NCBI GenBank assembly: GCA_963724985.1
Contig: CAVRWV010000019.1
Location: forward strand, 248,001 to 312,000
Reading direction: 5' to 3'
Source: JAJPJE01 sp963724985
Lineage (GTDB): Bacteria; Acidobacteriota; Terriglobia; Terriglobales; Acidobacteriaceae
Length of the DNA stretch: 64,000 bases
The notes beneath the pieces are model-generated. The model was given only the letters and a program-made list of their open reading frames with translations. It ran no database searches and was not told the origin of the DNA. This document shows, piece after piece, positions 51,501 through 60,077 of this stretch (positions are counted from its first letter, which is position 1; each line of letters starts with the position of its first letter). The position numbers and the translations under genes were made by a program.

Positions 51501-53066
51501 GAAGTCACTCGTGGAGCGATATACACCTCCATCGTTCGCGAAATATACGGTTGCAGCGTTTGCCTGTGAATAGGCTATGCCATGTTGCTCGGGATGCATG
51601 TGAGAATATGAGCCCACTGGGCTACATCCGTATGCGTGCGTAAGATTCACGAAACCGTTGTTTGCTGCTGAGCAAGTGGGATTTGACACAGGATCAAGCC
51701 GGCACCGATAAAGATTGGTCGATCCCGTGTAGATGTCGGTCGCCGTACTTCCGTTCGGCACAGCGGTAATAGTCAGTGCATACGTTCCATCTTCAGTTCC
51801 ACAGCCCTCCGCATCGCCACAGTTCGCAATTCCCGCCGTATTGATAGTGATCCAGCTATTGCCGCCATCACGTGTAAGATAGACACCCTCGTCAGTAGGT
51901 GTGTCTAGGGCATCCACAAACCAGACGTACATTTCATCGCGCCCAGGAACCTGCGCTATTTCTGCGCGATACAGGGGACAGCTGTCTGGCAACACAGCTG
52001 GTTGCGTGGGACAGTTGGCCTGCGAAAGATCAAAGGTCGCGGAAGGTGGCTGATTCGCGAGCCTGGTCCAGTTGATGCCATTGCTCGAACTGTAGAAGCC
52101 GTGGAACCGCAGGGCCGCATAGAACTTGTGCTCGACGGAGTGATAGATGACGGTCGTTGCCGAAGCATTGCTCGGACCGGTCGCCCCTGAATCGACAACC
52201 GATGCTAGATGCCAGCTCACTCCTGCATCGGTCGAGTAATAGAGTCCACGTTTGGCCGCGTAGTTTGGCGACTCCGCACCCACCGCCAGTCCTTCACTGG
52301 ACGTGGCAGCTGCAGCCACAACCAGACTGGGATTATCCAGGCTGAAAGCGATCTTGGCGAACGCTAGTCCGTGAAACGGCGAAGCTCCTGCATCGGCGGA
52401 ACTGATCAGCGTCCAGTGTGCGCCCGTGTCCGTGCTGCGCAAGATTCCGAGACCGTAGTATGAGTCGACAGAACTGTTGGGCTCTCCGGTTCCGACCAGA
52501 ATCACTCCGGTGTGCCCGGGTTGAATCGCGATGGATCCAACCGAGAGCGTTGGTTGATTGTCAATCAACGGCTGCCACGTCACTTGCGATACGTCGCTCG
52601 CCATCGCGTTTGTTGAGCGCCATAATCCGCCTGTAGCACCCCCAACGTAGATCGTGTTTCCTGTGAGATCGTCTTGATCCACAAGGACCGCTGTCGCACG
52701 TCCCGATACGAAGCCATAGTCCTGGTCAGCACCGCTCGCTGCAGAGATGGTGGGGGCCGGTCCGAGCGAGGTCCACTGCGTCCCAATGTATGTGTCGGCG
52801 GGCGTTCCAGGCGTAACCGGCACCTGCTGTTTCATCGCGCGTTGCCGTACGGCATTTAGCGCAGAGCTGCCTGGCGCCACCGAGGATGTAGCAGACAGGG
52901 TGGCACGGCCCTTTAAAAACCAGGCAGCCTCCTGTTTGCGCAACTGTCGCAACCGCGTCAGACTTGAGTCACCGGGACTCGCCTGAGCAACAAGCATCGA
53001 GCAATTCAGAGCAAAGAAGAGGGCGCCGCCAGCTGCACGGCGAGAAGCGCATTTGAAGGAGATCAT
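48580..53066 (-). CDS. secreted Asp-box (BNR) beta-propeller protein with Ig-like repeats (two frameshifts)
   Basis: About 1495 residues after joining three pieces at breaks near 51280 and 50450. A signal peptide (GGALFFALNCSMLVAQA) leads to a propeller of the sortilin/sialidase-like type: Asp-boxes include RSTDTGAHW, YSTDAGVSW and TRDGGNSW, with YVGGATGGLWRSTN and VLVGTGEPN as blade strands. The second half (about 48600-50350) has repeated Ig-like modules rich in Ser, Thr, Gly (FSGTVALSC, FTGSVNLSC, NERITITCPAAA). Two hydrophobic stretches near 48700-48850 (LALMPIGLFQLAL and GGLALLLMLTATLLACGG) interrupt the last modules, an odd feature. The function is unknown; carbohydrate or protein binding at the surface is probable. 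Confidence 0.75.
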
Positions 53067-53212
53067 TCCTGGTCCGGCGTCGCCTAATCAATAGCGAGGC
53101 GTGCAGACCAGTATGTTTGCCCGAGGCGAGCGATGTCAGTGGAGTAGAGGTGCTTGCAGATATTTCAAGAAATCAAATTGGGACACCTTGCAAATCGGTG
53201 ACCGAACGAAGT

Positions 53213-53812
53213 CTACAATTCGCGACGTCCTTCCATCGCCTTGAGGATGGTGACTTCGTCTGCATATTCGATGTCGCTTCCCGCCGGAATTCCCGTTGCG
53301 ATGCGCGTGACACGAACGCCCGGGCGCCTCACGAGCCCAGAAACGTAGACGGCCGTAGCCTCGCCTTCTACAGTCGGATTGGTGGCGAGAATCACCTCGT
53401 CAACTTCGTCCGCTTCAATGCGCTTCACCAGGTTCGACGTGCGCAGTTGTTCTGGACCCACTCCATGTAGCGGTGAAATAGATCCATGCAGCACGTGATA
53501 CACGCCGCTGAAGTTTTTCGACTTTTCGATCGCTCCGATGTTCGTCGGTTCTTCCACCACGCAAACCAGGCGCTGATTGCGGGTCGCGCTCGTGCAGTAA
53601 ACGCAGGGATCGACGTCGGTGATGTTGTTGCAGATCGAGCACAGATGAAGATTCGCTTTCACGTCGCGGATCGCGACGGCCAGTTCTTCCGCGTCTTCAT
53701 CACTCGCACGCAGAACATGAAAGGCCAGCCGCTGCGCGCTTTTGCTCCCGATTCCAGGGAGCTTCTTGAATTCTTCAATCAGTCGGGCCATGGGCTCGGC
53801 GAAGCGGCTCAT
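53213..53812 (-). CDS. recR: recombination protein RecR
   Basis: 199-residue partner of RecF and RecO that helps load RecA at gaps. The helix-hairpin-helix stretch KKLPGIGSKSAQRLAFHVL, the four-cysteine zinc site CSICNNITDVDPCVYC and the Toprim domain (VCVVEEPTNIGAIEKSKNF to VDEVILATNPTVEGEATA) are all present. The start overlaps the ybaB stop (ATGA). Gene order dnaX-ybaB-recR is widely conserved. Confidence 0.97.
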   Translation of the reverse strand: MSRFAEPMARLIEEFKKLPGIGSKSAQRLAFHVLRASDEDAEELAVAIRDVKANLHLCSICNNITDVDPCVYCTSATRNQRLVCVVEEPTNIGAIEKSKNFSGVYHVLHGSISPLHGVGPEQLRTSNLVKRIEADEVDEVILATNPTVEGEATAVYVSGLVRRPGVRVTRIATGIPAGSDIEYADEVTILKAMEGRREL

Positions 53813-54132
53813 CAGAACCCCATCCCGGGTATCTGAAATCCACCCAGCATTCCACCCATGGTGGACTTCAATTCCTCATCCACCTTCTGACTGGCCGCAT
53901 TGACCGCGGCCGTCACCAGGTCCTGCAGCATTTCCAGATCGCCGGACTTCGCGATCTCCGGGTCGATCGTTGTTGAAAGCAACTGCTTCGTGCCATTCAT
54001 GCGTACCGTGACGCTGCCGCCGCCCGCGGATCCTTCCACGACAGTGGCCTGCATCTTCTGCTGCATCTCTTCGTATTTCTCACGCGCCTGCGACACTAAT
54101 TCCTGAAGCTGCCGCGGATTAAACCCACCCAT
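53812..54132 (-). CDS. ybaB: YbaB/EbfC-family nucleoid-associated protein
   Basis: 106-residue DNA-binding protein of the YbaB/EbfC family. LQELVSQAREKYEEMQQKMQ is the N-terminal helix and VVEGSAGGGSVTVRMNG with DLVTAAVNAASQKVDEEL are conserved parts. It lies 17 bases after dnaX and overlaps recR by one base on the stop/start, so the three genes are coupled. The C-terminus ends in a Gly/Met-rich tail as usual. Confidence 0.95.
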   Translation of the reverse strand: MGGFNPRQLQELVSQAREKYEEMQQKMQATVVEGSAGGGSVTVRMNGTKQLLSTTIDPEIAKSGDLEMLQDLVTAAVNAASQKVDEELKSTMGGMLGGFQIPGMGF

Positions 54133-54149
54133 TTCGATTCCCCCACCAA

Positions 54150-55967
54150 CTACTTCTTGTCGCGATAATCGATTACGGTCCGTATCTCGGCCCCAAACTT
54201 TTCCTGCATCCGCTTTACGATCGGATCCTCCGACGCGCGCGCCCGTGCACCCAGTCCGTTGCCCACCCGTGAGATCGGTGCTTTGGCGGTATTGCCGTTG
54301 CCGTTCCCATTTCCAACTCCGCTGCTTTGCAGCGTCACTTTCACCGGGCCAGCCGCAACCGTGGCCGCTGCTGAATTAATGATCTTCCGCACGTCTGGGC
54401 TGAAGACCATTCCCAGCAGCTTCTCGCCTACCGGAACCGCAATCACCAACTCGGTGCCTTGCACTCTCCAGTCGCCCTCTTCCAATCGCTCTGCCGGAGT
54501 TCGATGACTCGCCTCCTCGAGCGCCGTGAGGATCCCCGCCTGCAACTTTGGGAGCGAAAGTTCAGAGCTTGCGAGCGGTTCCGCCGCAATGACCGGGGCC
54601 GTTGCTGTTGCTGCAACCGTTCCCATCGCCAGAGCGGAGCTGCCCGACACTGTCTCTGTCGCAACCGAACTGCTTGGTTCATTCCGTTTTCGCGAAAGAT
54701 CAGCTTCAAACGGTGATGGGCGTGCGGGACGGCTAACCGCGGGTTCGACCGGACGTGCAGAAGAACCGGCTGGAAGGGAAGAGCGCTGTGCCGAACTTCC
54801 CGCCATGACTCGTGGCGCGCCAGAAGCGCTCGCAGCAGGTACATCGCTCAATAGCTGCTCCAACGGCAGCAGGCGCTGGGCATGCACCATCCGAAGCAAT
54901 CCGAGCTCAAGGTGGAAACGCTGCTCCTGCTTGTAGCCCAATTCGTTGTGCGTGCGCAGCATGATCTGCAGGAAACGCGTCAGATCCTCTTCCGTAAACT
55001 TTTCCGCTACGCGTCCGACGCGCTCGGCCTCGTCGCGGGAAATCTGAAGAAGCGAAGTATCCGCACCCGCAACCTTTGCCACGATTGCATTGCGCAGGAA
55101 TCGCACCAGTTGCTTCGCGAAATACGTCGGATTCTGACCCTCGATCATCAAGCGATCAACCAGCTTCAGCACGTTCTCGCTGGAGTTCTGCTCGACTGCG
55201 CCCATCAAGTCTTCAAGTACCTCCGACGGCACCGATCCGATCAACTGCCGGACGACATCGGCCGTCAGTCGAGTGCCGCAACAGGCGATCGCCTGATCCA
55301 TGATCGAAAGCGCGTCGCGCATCGATCCGTCTCCGGCTTCGGCCAGAAGCGAGAGCGCATTGTGATCGGCCTCGATCCCTTCGGCCTTAGCGATCGACTC
55401 CAGTTGGCCAACAATCTCTTCAAACCTGACCGCGTGAAAGCTGAAGTGCTGGCAGCGCGATCGGATTGTCTGGGGGATATCTTCAGGCTGGGTGGTCGCC
55501 ATCATGAAGATGACGTGCCCAGGAGGCTCCTCCAAAGTCTTCAACAATGCATTGAAGGCCGCGTCCGTGATCTGATGCGCTTCGTCGAGAATCCAGATCT
55601 TGTAACGATCGCGAGCGGGACGGTACCGCGCCGCATCGCGCAGTTCGCGAATCTCATCAATTCCGCGATTTGTAGCCGCATCGATCTCAATGACGTCGAC
55701 CGCATTGCCCGCTCGAATCTCGGTACACGACTCGCACACTCCGCAGGGCTCGGGCACCGGATGATCTTTCGAGCGGCAGTTCAGCGCCATCGCTAGAATT
55801 CTGGCGATCGTAGTTTTGCCTATGCCGCGGTGGCCGCTGAAGATGTACCCGTGAGCAATCCGCTGCTGCTCAATGGCGTTCTTCAGCGTGCGAGTGACGT
55901 GGTCCTGCCCAATCACATCGGAGAACTTCTGTGGACGGTATTTTCTGGCAAGGACCTGATAGCTCAT
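54150..55967 (-). CDS. dnaX: DNA polymerase III subunit gamma/tau
   Basis: 605-residue clamp-loader ATPase. ARKYRPQKFSDVIGQDHVTR opens the AAA+ domain; GHRGIGKTTIARILAMALNC is Walker A; CGVCESC is the zinc site; KIWILDEAHQITDAAFNALL is Walker B/sensor; LRDALSIMDQAIA is the lid. Residues about 370-500 are a Pro/Ala/Ser-rich linker, and GVGNGNGNGN near residue 570 is a Gly-Asn run. The intact reading of 1.8 kb shows that not all of this window is affected by indels. A programmed frameshift giving gamma cannot be judged from sequence alone. Confidence 0.96.
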   Translation of the reverse strand: MSYQVLARKYRPQKFSDVIGQDHVTRTLKNAIEQQRIAHGYIFSGHRGIGKTTIARILAMALNCRSKDHPVPEPCGVCESCTEIRAGNAVDVIEIDAATNRGIDEIRELRDAARYRPARDRYKIWILDEAHQITDAAFNALLKTLEEPPGHVIFMMATTQPEDIPQTIRSRCQHFSFHAVRFEEIVGQLESIAKAEGIEADHNALSLLAEAGDGSMRDALSIMDQAIACCGTRLTADVVRQLIGSVPSEVLEDLMGAVEQNSSENVLKLVDRLMIEGQNPTYFAKQLVRFLRNAIVAKVAGADTSLLQISRDEAERVGRVAEKFTEEDLTRFLQIMLRTHNELGYKQEQRFHLELGLLRMVHAQRLLPLEQLLSDVPAASASGAPRVMAGSSAQRSSLPAGSSARPVEPAVSRPARPSPFEADLSRKRNEPSSSVATETVSGSSALAMGTVAATATAPVIAAEPLASSELSLPKLQAGILTALEEASHRTPAERLEEGDWRVQGTELVIAVPVGEKLLGMVFSPDVRKIINSAAATVAAGPVKVTLQSSGVGNGNGNGNTAKAPISRVGNGLGARARASEDPIVKRMQEKFGAEIRTVIDYRDKK

Positions 55968-56205
55968 CGGAGAACTCGATTATAAATGCTGGCACGCGCG
56001 CCGGTCGCATAGCCCTAACTTAAGCTCCACTTAATGAAGACTCTCTAATAGAACCAGCCGCTGTTCGGCGGAAAAGACCGCGCCCGTCTTATCGGCCTAT
56101 TCTTCTGAACGACTTACCAATTCCGTTTCGGCAATTTCCACGAATTCATTCGGCAAGATGATTGCTTTTTATATCAGCGAACAATCTTGCTGGAAGGAGT
56201 GCGAA

Positions 56206-56630
56206 TTGCGCTCGCGGTCTTTATCTACATCCATTCTTCTGCTCGCCGGCTTCCACTTTTTGTTGCTGTCTGGATGTCGAGAGCTGCAGCGTACTTCATC
56301 AGCAGATAAACCGAAGCCGAGCGTGGTGCACCTGGAGACGTTTGTACTTAACGCAGGCGATCCAGAAGCGCATTCCTTTCTGAAAATTGGGATCGATCTT
56401 GTGGTTCAAGCGAAATCAGGACTCGGGCGCTGATTCGTCCGGCGGAGTGCTGATTCCCGTCGCGCGCGATGCAATTATTGGCGTCCTCACCTCCGCCAAG
56501 TCCGACGATCTTCTGCTCCCTGCTGGAAAGGCGAAGCTGAAAGCGGACCTGCTGAAGGCCTTGCAAGACCGACTGCCCGTCCGCCGGCATTCACGATGTC
56601 TATTTCACGGAGTTTCTGATCCAGCGGTGA
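56206..56630 (+). CDS. fliL: flagellar basal-body protein FliL (one frameshift)
   Basis: Stator-associated flagellar protein. I put the start at TTG 56206 because GGAAGGAG ends 6 bases before it; ATG 56158 upstream lacks such a site. A hydrophobic N-terminus (SILLLAGFHFLLLSGC) looks like a lipoprotein signal rather than a simple TM anchor. KPSVVHLETFVLNAGDPEA then FLKIGIDLVV is the FliL domain; after a break near 56410 it continues VARDAIIGVLTSAKSDDLLL and ends with the hallmark DVYFTEFLIQR. First gene of the flagellar block. Confidence 0.82.
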
Positions 56631-56633
56631 AAC

Positions 56634-56939
56634 ATGCCAGAGAGCGAGCCAGCACGATTGCAAAGCGTTAGTCCGCAGCGCGAAGAGGACGAATGGGGCG
56701 AACTGGTCCATCTGCCCTGCACGCTGACTCTGGATCTGCCGATTCCGGAGATTCGTGTTCGCGAATTGATAGAACTCGACGCGGATTCGATTCTCGACAC
56801 CAAGTGGGTGCAGAGCAAAGACGTACCGGTCCGCGTTAACGGCCGCTTTATCGGATGGGCAGAGTTCGAGGTGGTCGGCGATCGACTGGCCGTCCGCATT
56901 ACCGAATTAGCTGGAGTGGAACAACATGAGCTTGTCTGA
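56634..56939 (+). CDS. fliN: flagellar switch protein FliN-like (SpoA domain)
   Basis: 101-residue protein with one C-terminal FliM/FliN (SpoA) domain: PEIRVRELIELDADSILDTK, VPVRVNGRFIGWAEFEVVGD, then RLAVRITEL. This is the surface of the C-ring that binds export ATPase partners. It starts 3 bases after fliL and its stop overlaps the next start by 14 bases. Another fliN/fliY candidate starts at 63947, so the genome may hold two such proteins. Confidence 0.88.
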   Translation: MPESEPARLQSVSPQREEDEWGELVHLPCTLTLDLPIPEIRVRELIELDADSILDTKWVQSKDVPVRVNGRFIGWAEFEVVGDRLAVRITELAGVEQHELV

Positions 56940-57204
56940 AACTCAGTTGCCGTCGCAAGGATGGTTCGGGCGCATCATGGGAGCTTTATTTCGCGCGGCG
57001 CGTCCGCGGAATCGACAACTTCGACTGGTCGAGGCTCTTTCTCTTGGCGAGCGCAGGTTCGTGGCGCTGATTGAATGCGATCAGCGGCGTTTTCTTGTCG
57101 GCAGTACGGCGCAATCCATCCGATTACTCACCGAAATTGGCGCCCATACGTCTGCCAGTCGATTGATCGGCAAATCTCGGTTGGAACGTGAGCGCACGCA
57201 ATGA
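56926..57204 (+). CDS. fliO: FliO-like flagellar biosynthesis protein
   Basis: 92 residues. RQLRLVEALSLGERRFVALI followed by CDQRRFLVGSTAQSIRLL is the conserved soluble part of FliO, which aids FliP assembly. The usual N-terminal TM helix is not evident; the first 25 residues (GWFGRIMGALFRAARPRNR) look amphipathic and positive. The stop overlaps the fliP start (AATGA). Position between fliN and fliP supports the call. Confidence 0.78.
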   Translation: MSLSETQLPSQGWFGRIMGALFRAARPRNRQLRLVEALSLGERRFVALIECDQRRFLVGSTAQSIRLLTEIGAHTSASRLIGKSRLERERTQ

Positions 57205-57950
57205 CCATGATTATCCGATGGCTGCGCCGCAGACTGCTTCCCGGACTGATCCTCATCGCAAGCACTCCGGCCTTTGCGGCGGCGCGACACGAAGATTCTC
57301 TGGCCTGGGCGGGATTGGGTGCCAAGGGCTCGTTGCCATGGGGCATCGTTGTTCTCCTTACGCTGCTGACGCTGATTCCGGCACTGCTTCTCTGTATGAC
57401 GCCGTTTGTACGTCTGCTGGTGATCTTCCATTTCCTGCGTCAGGCACTTGGAACACAGACGACTCCTACGAATCAAACCCTGATCGGTCTGGCACTCATC
57501 TTGACATGGTTCCTGATGCAGCCGGTCGGCGTCGCTATTTATCAGCAGGCAATTGTTCCTTACCAGGACGGAAAGATCGGACCCTTCGAGGCAGTTGATC
57601 GAGGATCCGATCCGGTACGGCATTTCATGCTGCGCTATGCGCGCGAAAAGGATCTGGCGCTCTTTATCGACTTGGCACATGAGCCCACGCCGCCCAACCC
57701 TGAGGCGTTACCAATGCGAATTGTCGCGCCCGCTTACATCATTTCTGAGCTCAAGGCCGGCTTCCAGATTGGCGCGGCATTGTTTCTTCCATTCCTGGTG
57801 ATTGACATGGTTGTGGCAGCAATCACCACATCGGTCGGGATGTTACAGCTGCCACCGGTCGTGATTTCTACGCCGCTCAAGATACTTCTCTTCGTCATGG
57901 TCGATGGATGGAACTTGTTGATCGGATCGATCGTGAAAAGTTTCTACTGA
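57201..57950 (+). CDS. fliP: flagellar export apparatus protein FliP
   Basis: 249-residue core of the flagellar type III export gate. A cleavable signal peptide (LPGLILIASTPAFAA) is followed by four TM segments; LTLIPALLLCMTPFVRLLVI, FLRQALGTQTTPTNQ, FMLRYAREKDLALFI and IVAPAYIISELKAGFQIGAA are strongly conserved family stretches, as is LLFVMVDGWNLLIGSIVKSF at the end. Intact and of usual length. Confidence 0.97.
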   Translation: MTMIIRWLRRRLLPGLILIASTPAFAAARHEDSLAWAGLGAKGSLPWGIVVLLTLLTLIPALLLCMTPFVRLLVIFHFLRQALGTQTTPTNQTLIGLALILTWFLMQPVGVAIYQQAIVPYQDGKIGPFEAVDRGSDPVRHFMLRYAREKDLALFIDLAHEPTPPNPEALPMRIVAPAYIISELKAGFQIGAALFLPFLVIDMVVAAITTSVGMLQLPPVVISTPLKILLFVMVDGWNLLIGSIVKSFY

Positions 57951-57960
57951 GGCGAGCGCA

Positions 57961-58230
57961 ATGTCGATGCAAACGGTAGTGGATCTTGGGCGAATGACGC
58001 TAGAAACGGCGCTTCTGATCGGAGCTCCGCTGCTGATTCTGGTCATGGTGGTGAGTCTCGCCATCAACATTGTGCAAGTGCTCACTTCCTTGCAGGAGGT
58101 GACGCTCTCCACCGTGCCGCGCCTGGCGATGGTGGCCTTCGCCAGCATGCTGTTGATGCCGTGGATGCTGCGCCGCATGGCGGTATTCACTCTGCGCCTG
58201 TTTTCTGACTTTCGGCCGTTGTTGCACTAA
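57961..58230 (+). CDS. fliQ: flagellar export apparatus protein FliQ
   Basis: 89-residue, two-helix subunit of the FliPQR export gate. ALLIGAPLLILVMVVSLAIN then IVQVLTSLQEVTLSTVPRLA is the FliQ signature. Starts 10 bases after fliP and precedes fliR by 6 bases. Confidence 0.96.
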   Translation: MSMQTVVDLGRMTLETALLIGAPLLILVMVVSLAINIVQVLTSLQEVTLSTVPRLAMVAFASMLLMPWMLRRMAVFTLRLFSDFRPLLH

Positions 58231-58236
58231 AACATC

Positions 58237-59001
58237 ATGCTCGATCTGGAAAAGATTCTCGCCGCTGCGGTATTTGTCGGAACCCGTATTGCCGGGCTGC
58301 TGACGTTCTCTCCCTTTCTGGGGAGCGCGGCCATTCCGATCAGAGTGAAGGCTGGACTGGCGCTGACGCTCACCTATCTTCTTTATCCAGTGTGCGCGCC
58401 CAAGCTTGCCGACTGGTCTCCCACGGGTTGGCTGCAGATCGCAGTCACGGAATTATTCATCGGCCTGCTGATTGGGTTAGTGGTGTCGTTCGTGTTCGAA
58501 GCGGCGCAAGTGGCCGGCCAGGTGATTGGTCTCCAAGTCGGCTTTTCGCTGGTCAATGTTATAGACCCGCAGACGCAAGTAGATACACCGGTAGTTTCGA
58601 CGTTCTACCAATTATTGGTGCTGCTGATTTTCTTACAATTGAACGTTCATCACTGGCTGCTGCGCGCCGTGGCCAACAGCTTCACCTATCTTCCGGCGGG
58701 AAAAGCCCTTCCGGTTGGAGCAATCACTGAGGCCATCCTGCATGCGGCGGGCGGCATTTTCCTCACTGGCGTGCAAATCGCGGCTCCCGTTCTGTTTGCC
58801 ACGCTGATTGTCGATGTTGCACTTGGCTTCGTCGGAAAAGCGTCGCCACAGCTTCCAGTCCTGTTCCTCGGACTTTCCATCAAGGCTCTTGTCGGATTCA
58901 CGGTCATGATTGCAACCCTGGCGCTGTGGCCGGGACGCTTCGAGCGCTACTTCGCACATTCGCTTTCAACGGTGGAAAAGCTTCTGCACCTCGCTAGATG
59001 A
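58237..59001 (+). CDS. fliR: flagellar export apparatus protein FliR
   Basis: 254-residue membrane protein completing the FliPQR gate. FVGTRIAGLLTFSPFLGSAA, VSFVFEAAQVAGQVIGLQVG, VIDPQTQVDTPVVSTFYQLL and VALGFVGKASPQLPVLFLGL are conserved FliR stretches. Intact, and 7 bases before the flhB start. Confidence 0.96.
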   Translation: MLDLEKILAAAVFVGTRIAGLLTFSPFLGSAAIPIRVKAGLALTLTYLLYPVCAPKLADWSPTGWLQIAVTELFIGLLIGLVVSFVFEAAQVAGQVIGLQVGFSLVNVIDPQTQVDTPVVSTFYQLLVLLIFLQLNVHHWLLRAVANSFTYLPAGKALPVGAITEAILHAAGGIFLTGVQIAAPVLFATLIVDVALGFVGKASPQLPVLFLGLSIKALVGFTVMIATLALWPGRFERYFAHSLSTVEKLLHLAR

Positions 59002-59008
59002 CCCAACT

Positions 59009-60065
59009 GTGCCGGCTGAGAACAAATCGGAGAAAGCCACACCGCGACGGCGCCAGAAAGCTCGTGAACAAGGTCAGGTAGCGCGTAGCCGAGAGCTTGG
59101 CTCGCTAATCGGAACGCTGTTGGCGCTCTTCTTGTTAAGTTGGCAAGCGCACGCCGTTCCTGGATATTGGCGAACGGTTCTTAGGATCGTGCTGGATCGT
59201 GGTTCATCCGGCGAGATGCTTCTGGGCTCCCCGATCTTGATGGTGACCAGTTTCGCCGCGATCTTCGCTGCACTTCCAATCATGTCCGTAGCCTGGGTGG
59301 CCTGCCTGGTGAGCACGCTCGCTCAGGGTGGTGTGGTCGTCGCCCCTTCAGCGCTTGCGCCAAAAGCTTCGCGGCTCAGTCCAGCCAGCAAGATGCGCCA
59401 GCTCTTTTCAGTGCAGAGCGTGTTCAGCATGCTGAAGTCGCTCGTGCCAGCTGTCTTCATTACCTATTTCGTGCTGGCCATCATGACCAGGGATTGGCCC
59501 CTGATTACGCCAAGGTCAAAACGCAGGTCTTGGCGCCTTCTCCGCTTTTCTTTTTTCGCGGCTCTTCGAGCTCTCCTGGAAATGCTGTTTCGTGCTGGGA
59601 ACATGGGCGGCACTGGATTACTTCCTTGAGCGGCAGAAGCTTGAACGTGACTTGCGCATGAGCCAGCAGGAAATCCGTGAAGAGATTAAAGAAACTGAAG
59701 GAAATCCGGCGACCAAGATGCGCGTTCGTCGATTGCAGCGGCAGTTGCGCCGCCGGCGCATGCTGCAGGACGTTTCCAAGGCAACGGTGGTGATTACTAA
59801 TCCGACGGAATTCGCGATCGCGCTTGCCTATGGCGGGGAGTACGCAGCGCCCGTCGTAGTGGCCAAAGGGCGCAGCCTGCTGGCCCAGCAGATTCGCCAG
59901 ACGGCGCTGTGGCACAACATACCGCTGGTCGAGAACCGCCCGTTGGCGCACGCACTCTATCGCGCTGTCGAAGTGGGGCAGATGATTCCGCCCAAGCTCT
60001 ACACGGCAGTCGCAGAAGTCCTGGCATTTATCTACCGCGCGCAGGCGCGTGCAGCAGGGAAGTAA
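59009..60065 (+). CDS. flhB: flagellar export switch protein FlhB (one frameshift)
   Basis: Export-specificity switch of about 352 residues. The GTG start at 59009 gives MPAENKSEKATPRRRQKARE, the normal FlhB N-terminus. Four TM helices follow (QLFSVQSVFSMLKSLVPA after helix 2). Coding shifts frame between about 59515 and 59595; the second part has YFLERQKLERDLRMSQQEIR, EIKETEGNP and the cytoplasmic domain, ending with Ala/Gly. The self-cleavage motif, normally NPTH, reads NPTE (about 59800); the scissile Asn-Pro is kept but the His is replaced by Glu. Confidence 0.9.
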
Positions 60066-60077
60066 ACGAGAGGACGG

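Noticed and set aside
54882..55796. Long open frame of 304 codons on the plus strand
   Set aside because: It lies wholly opposite dnaX, whose AAA+ motifs are clear; its own sequence is Arg/Leu/His-rich and shows no family motif.
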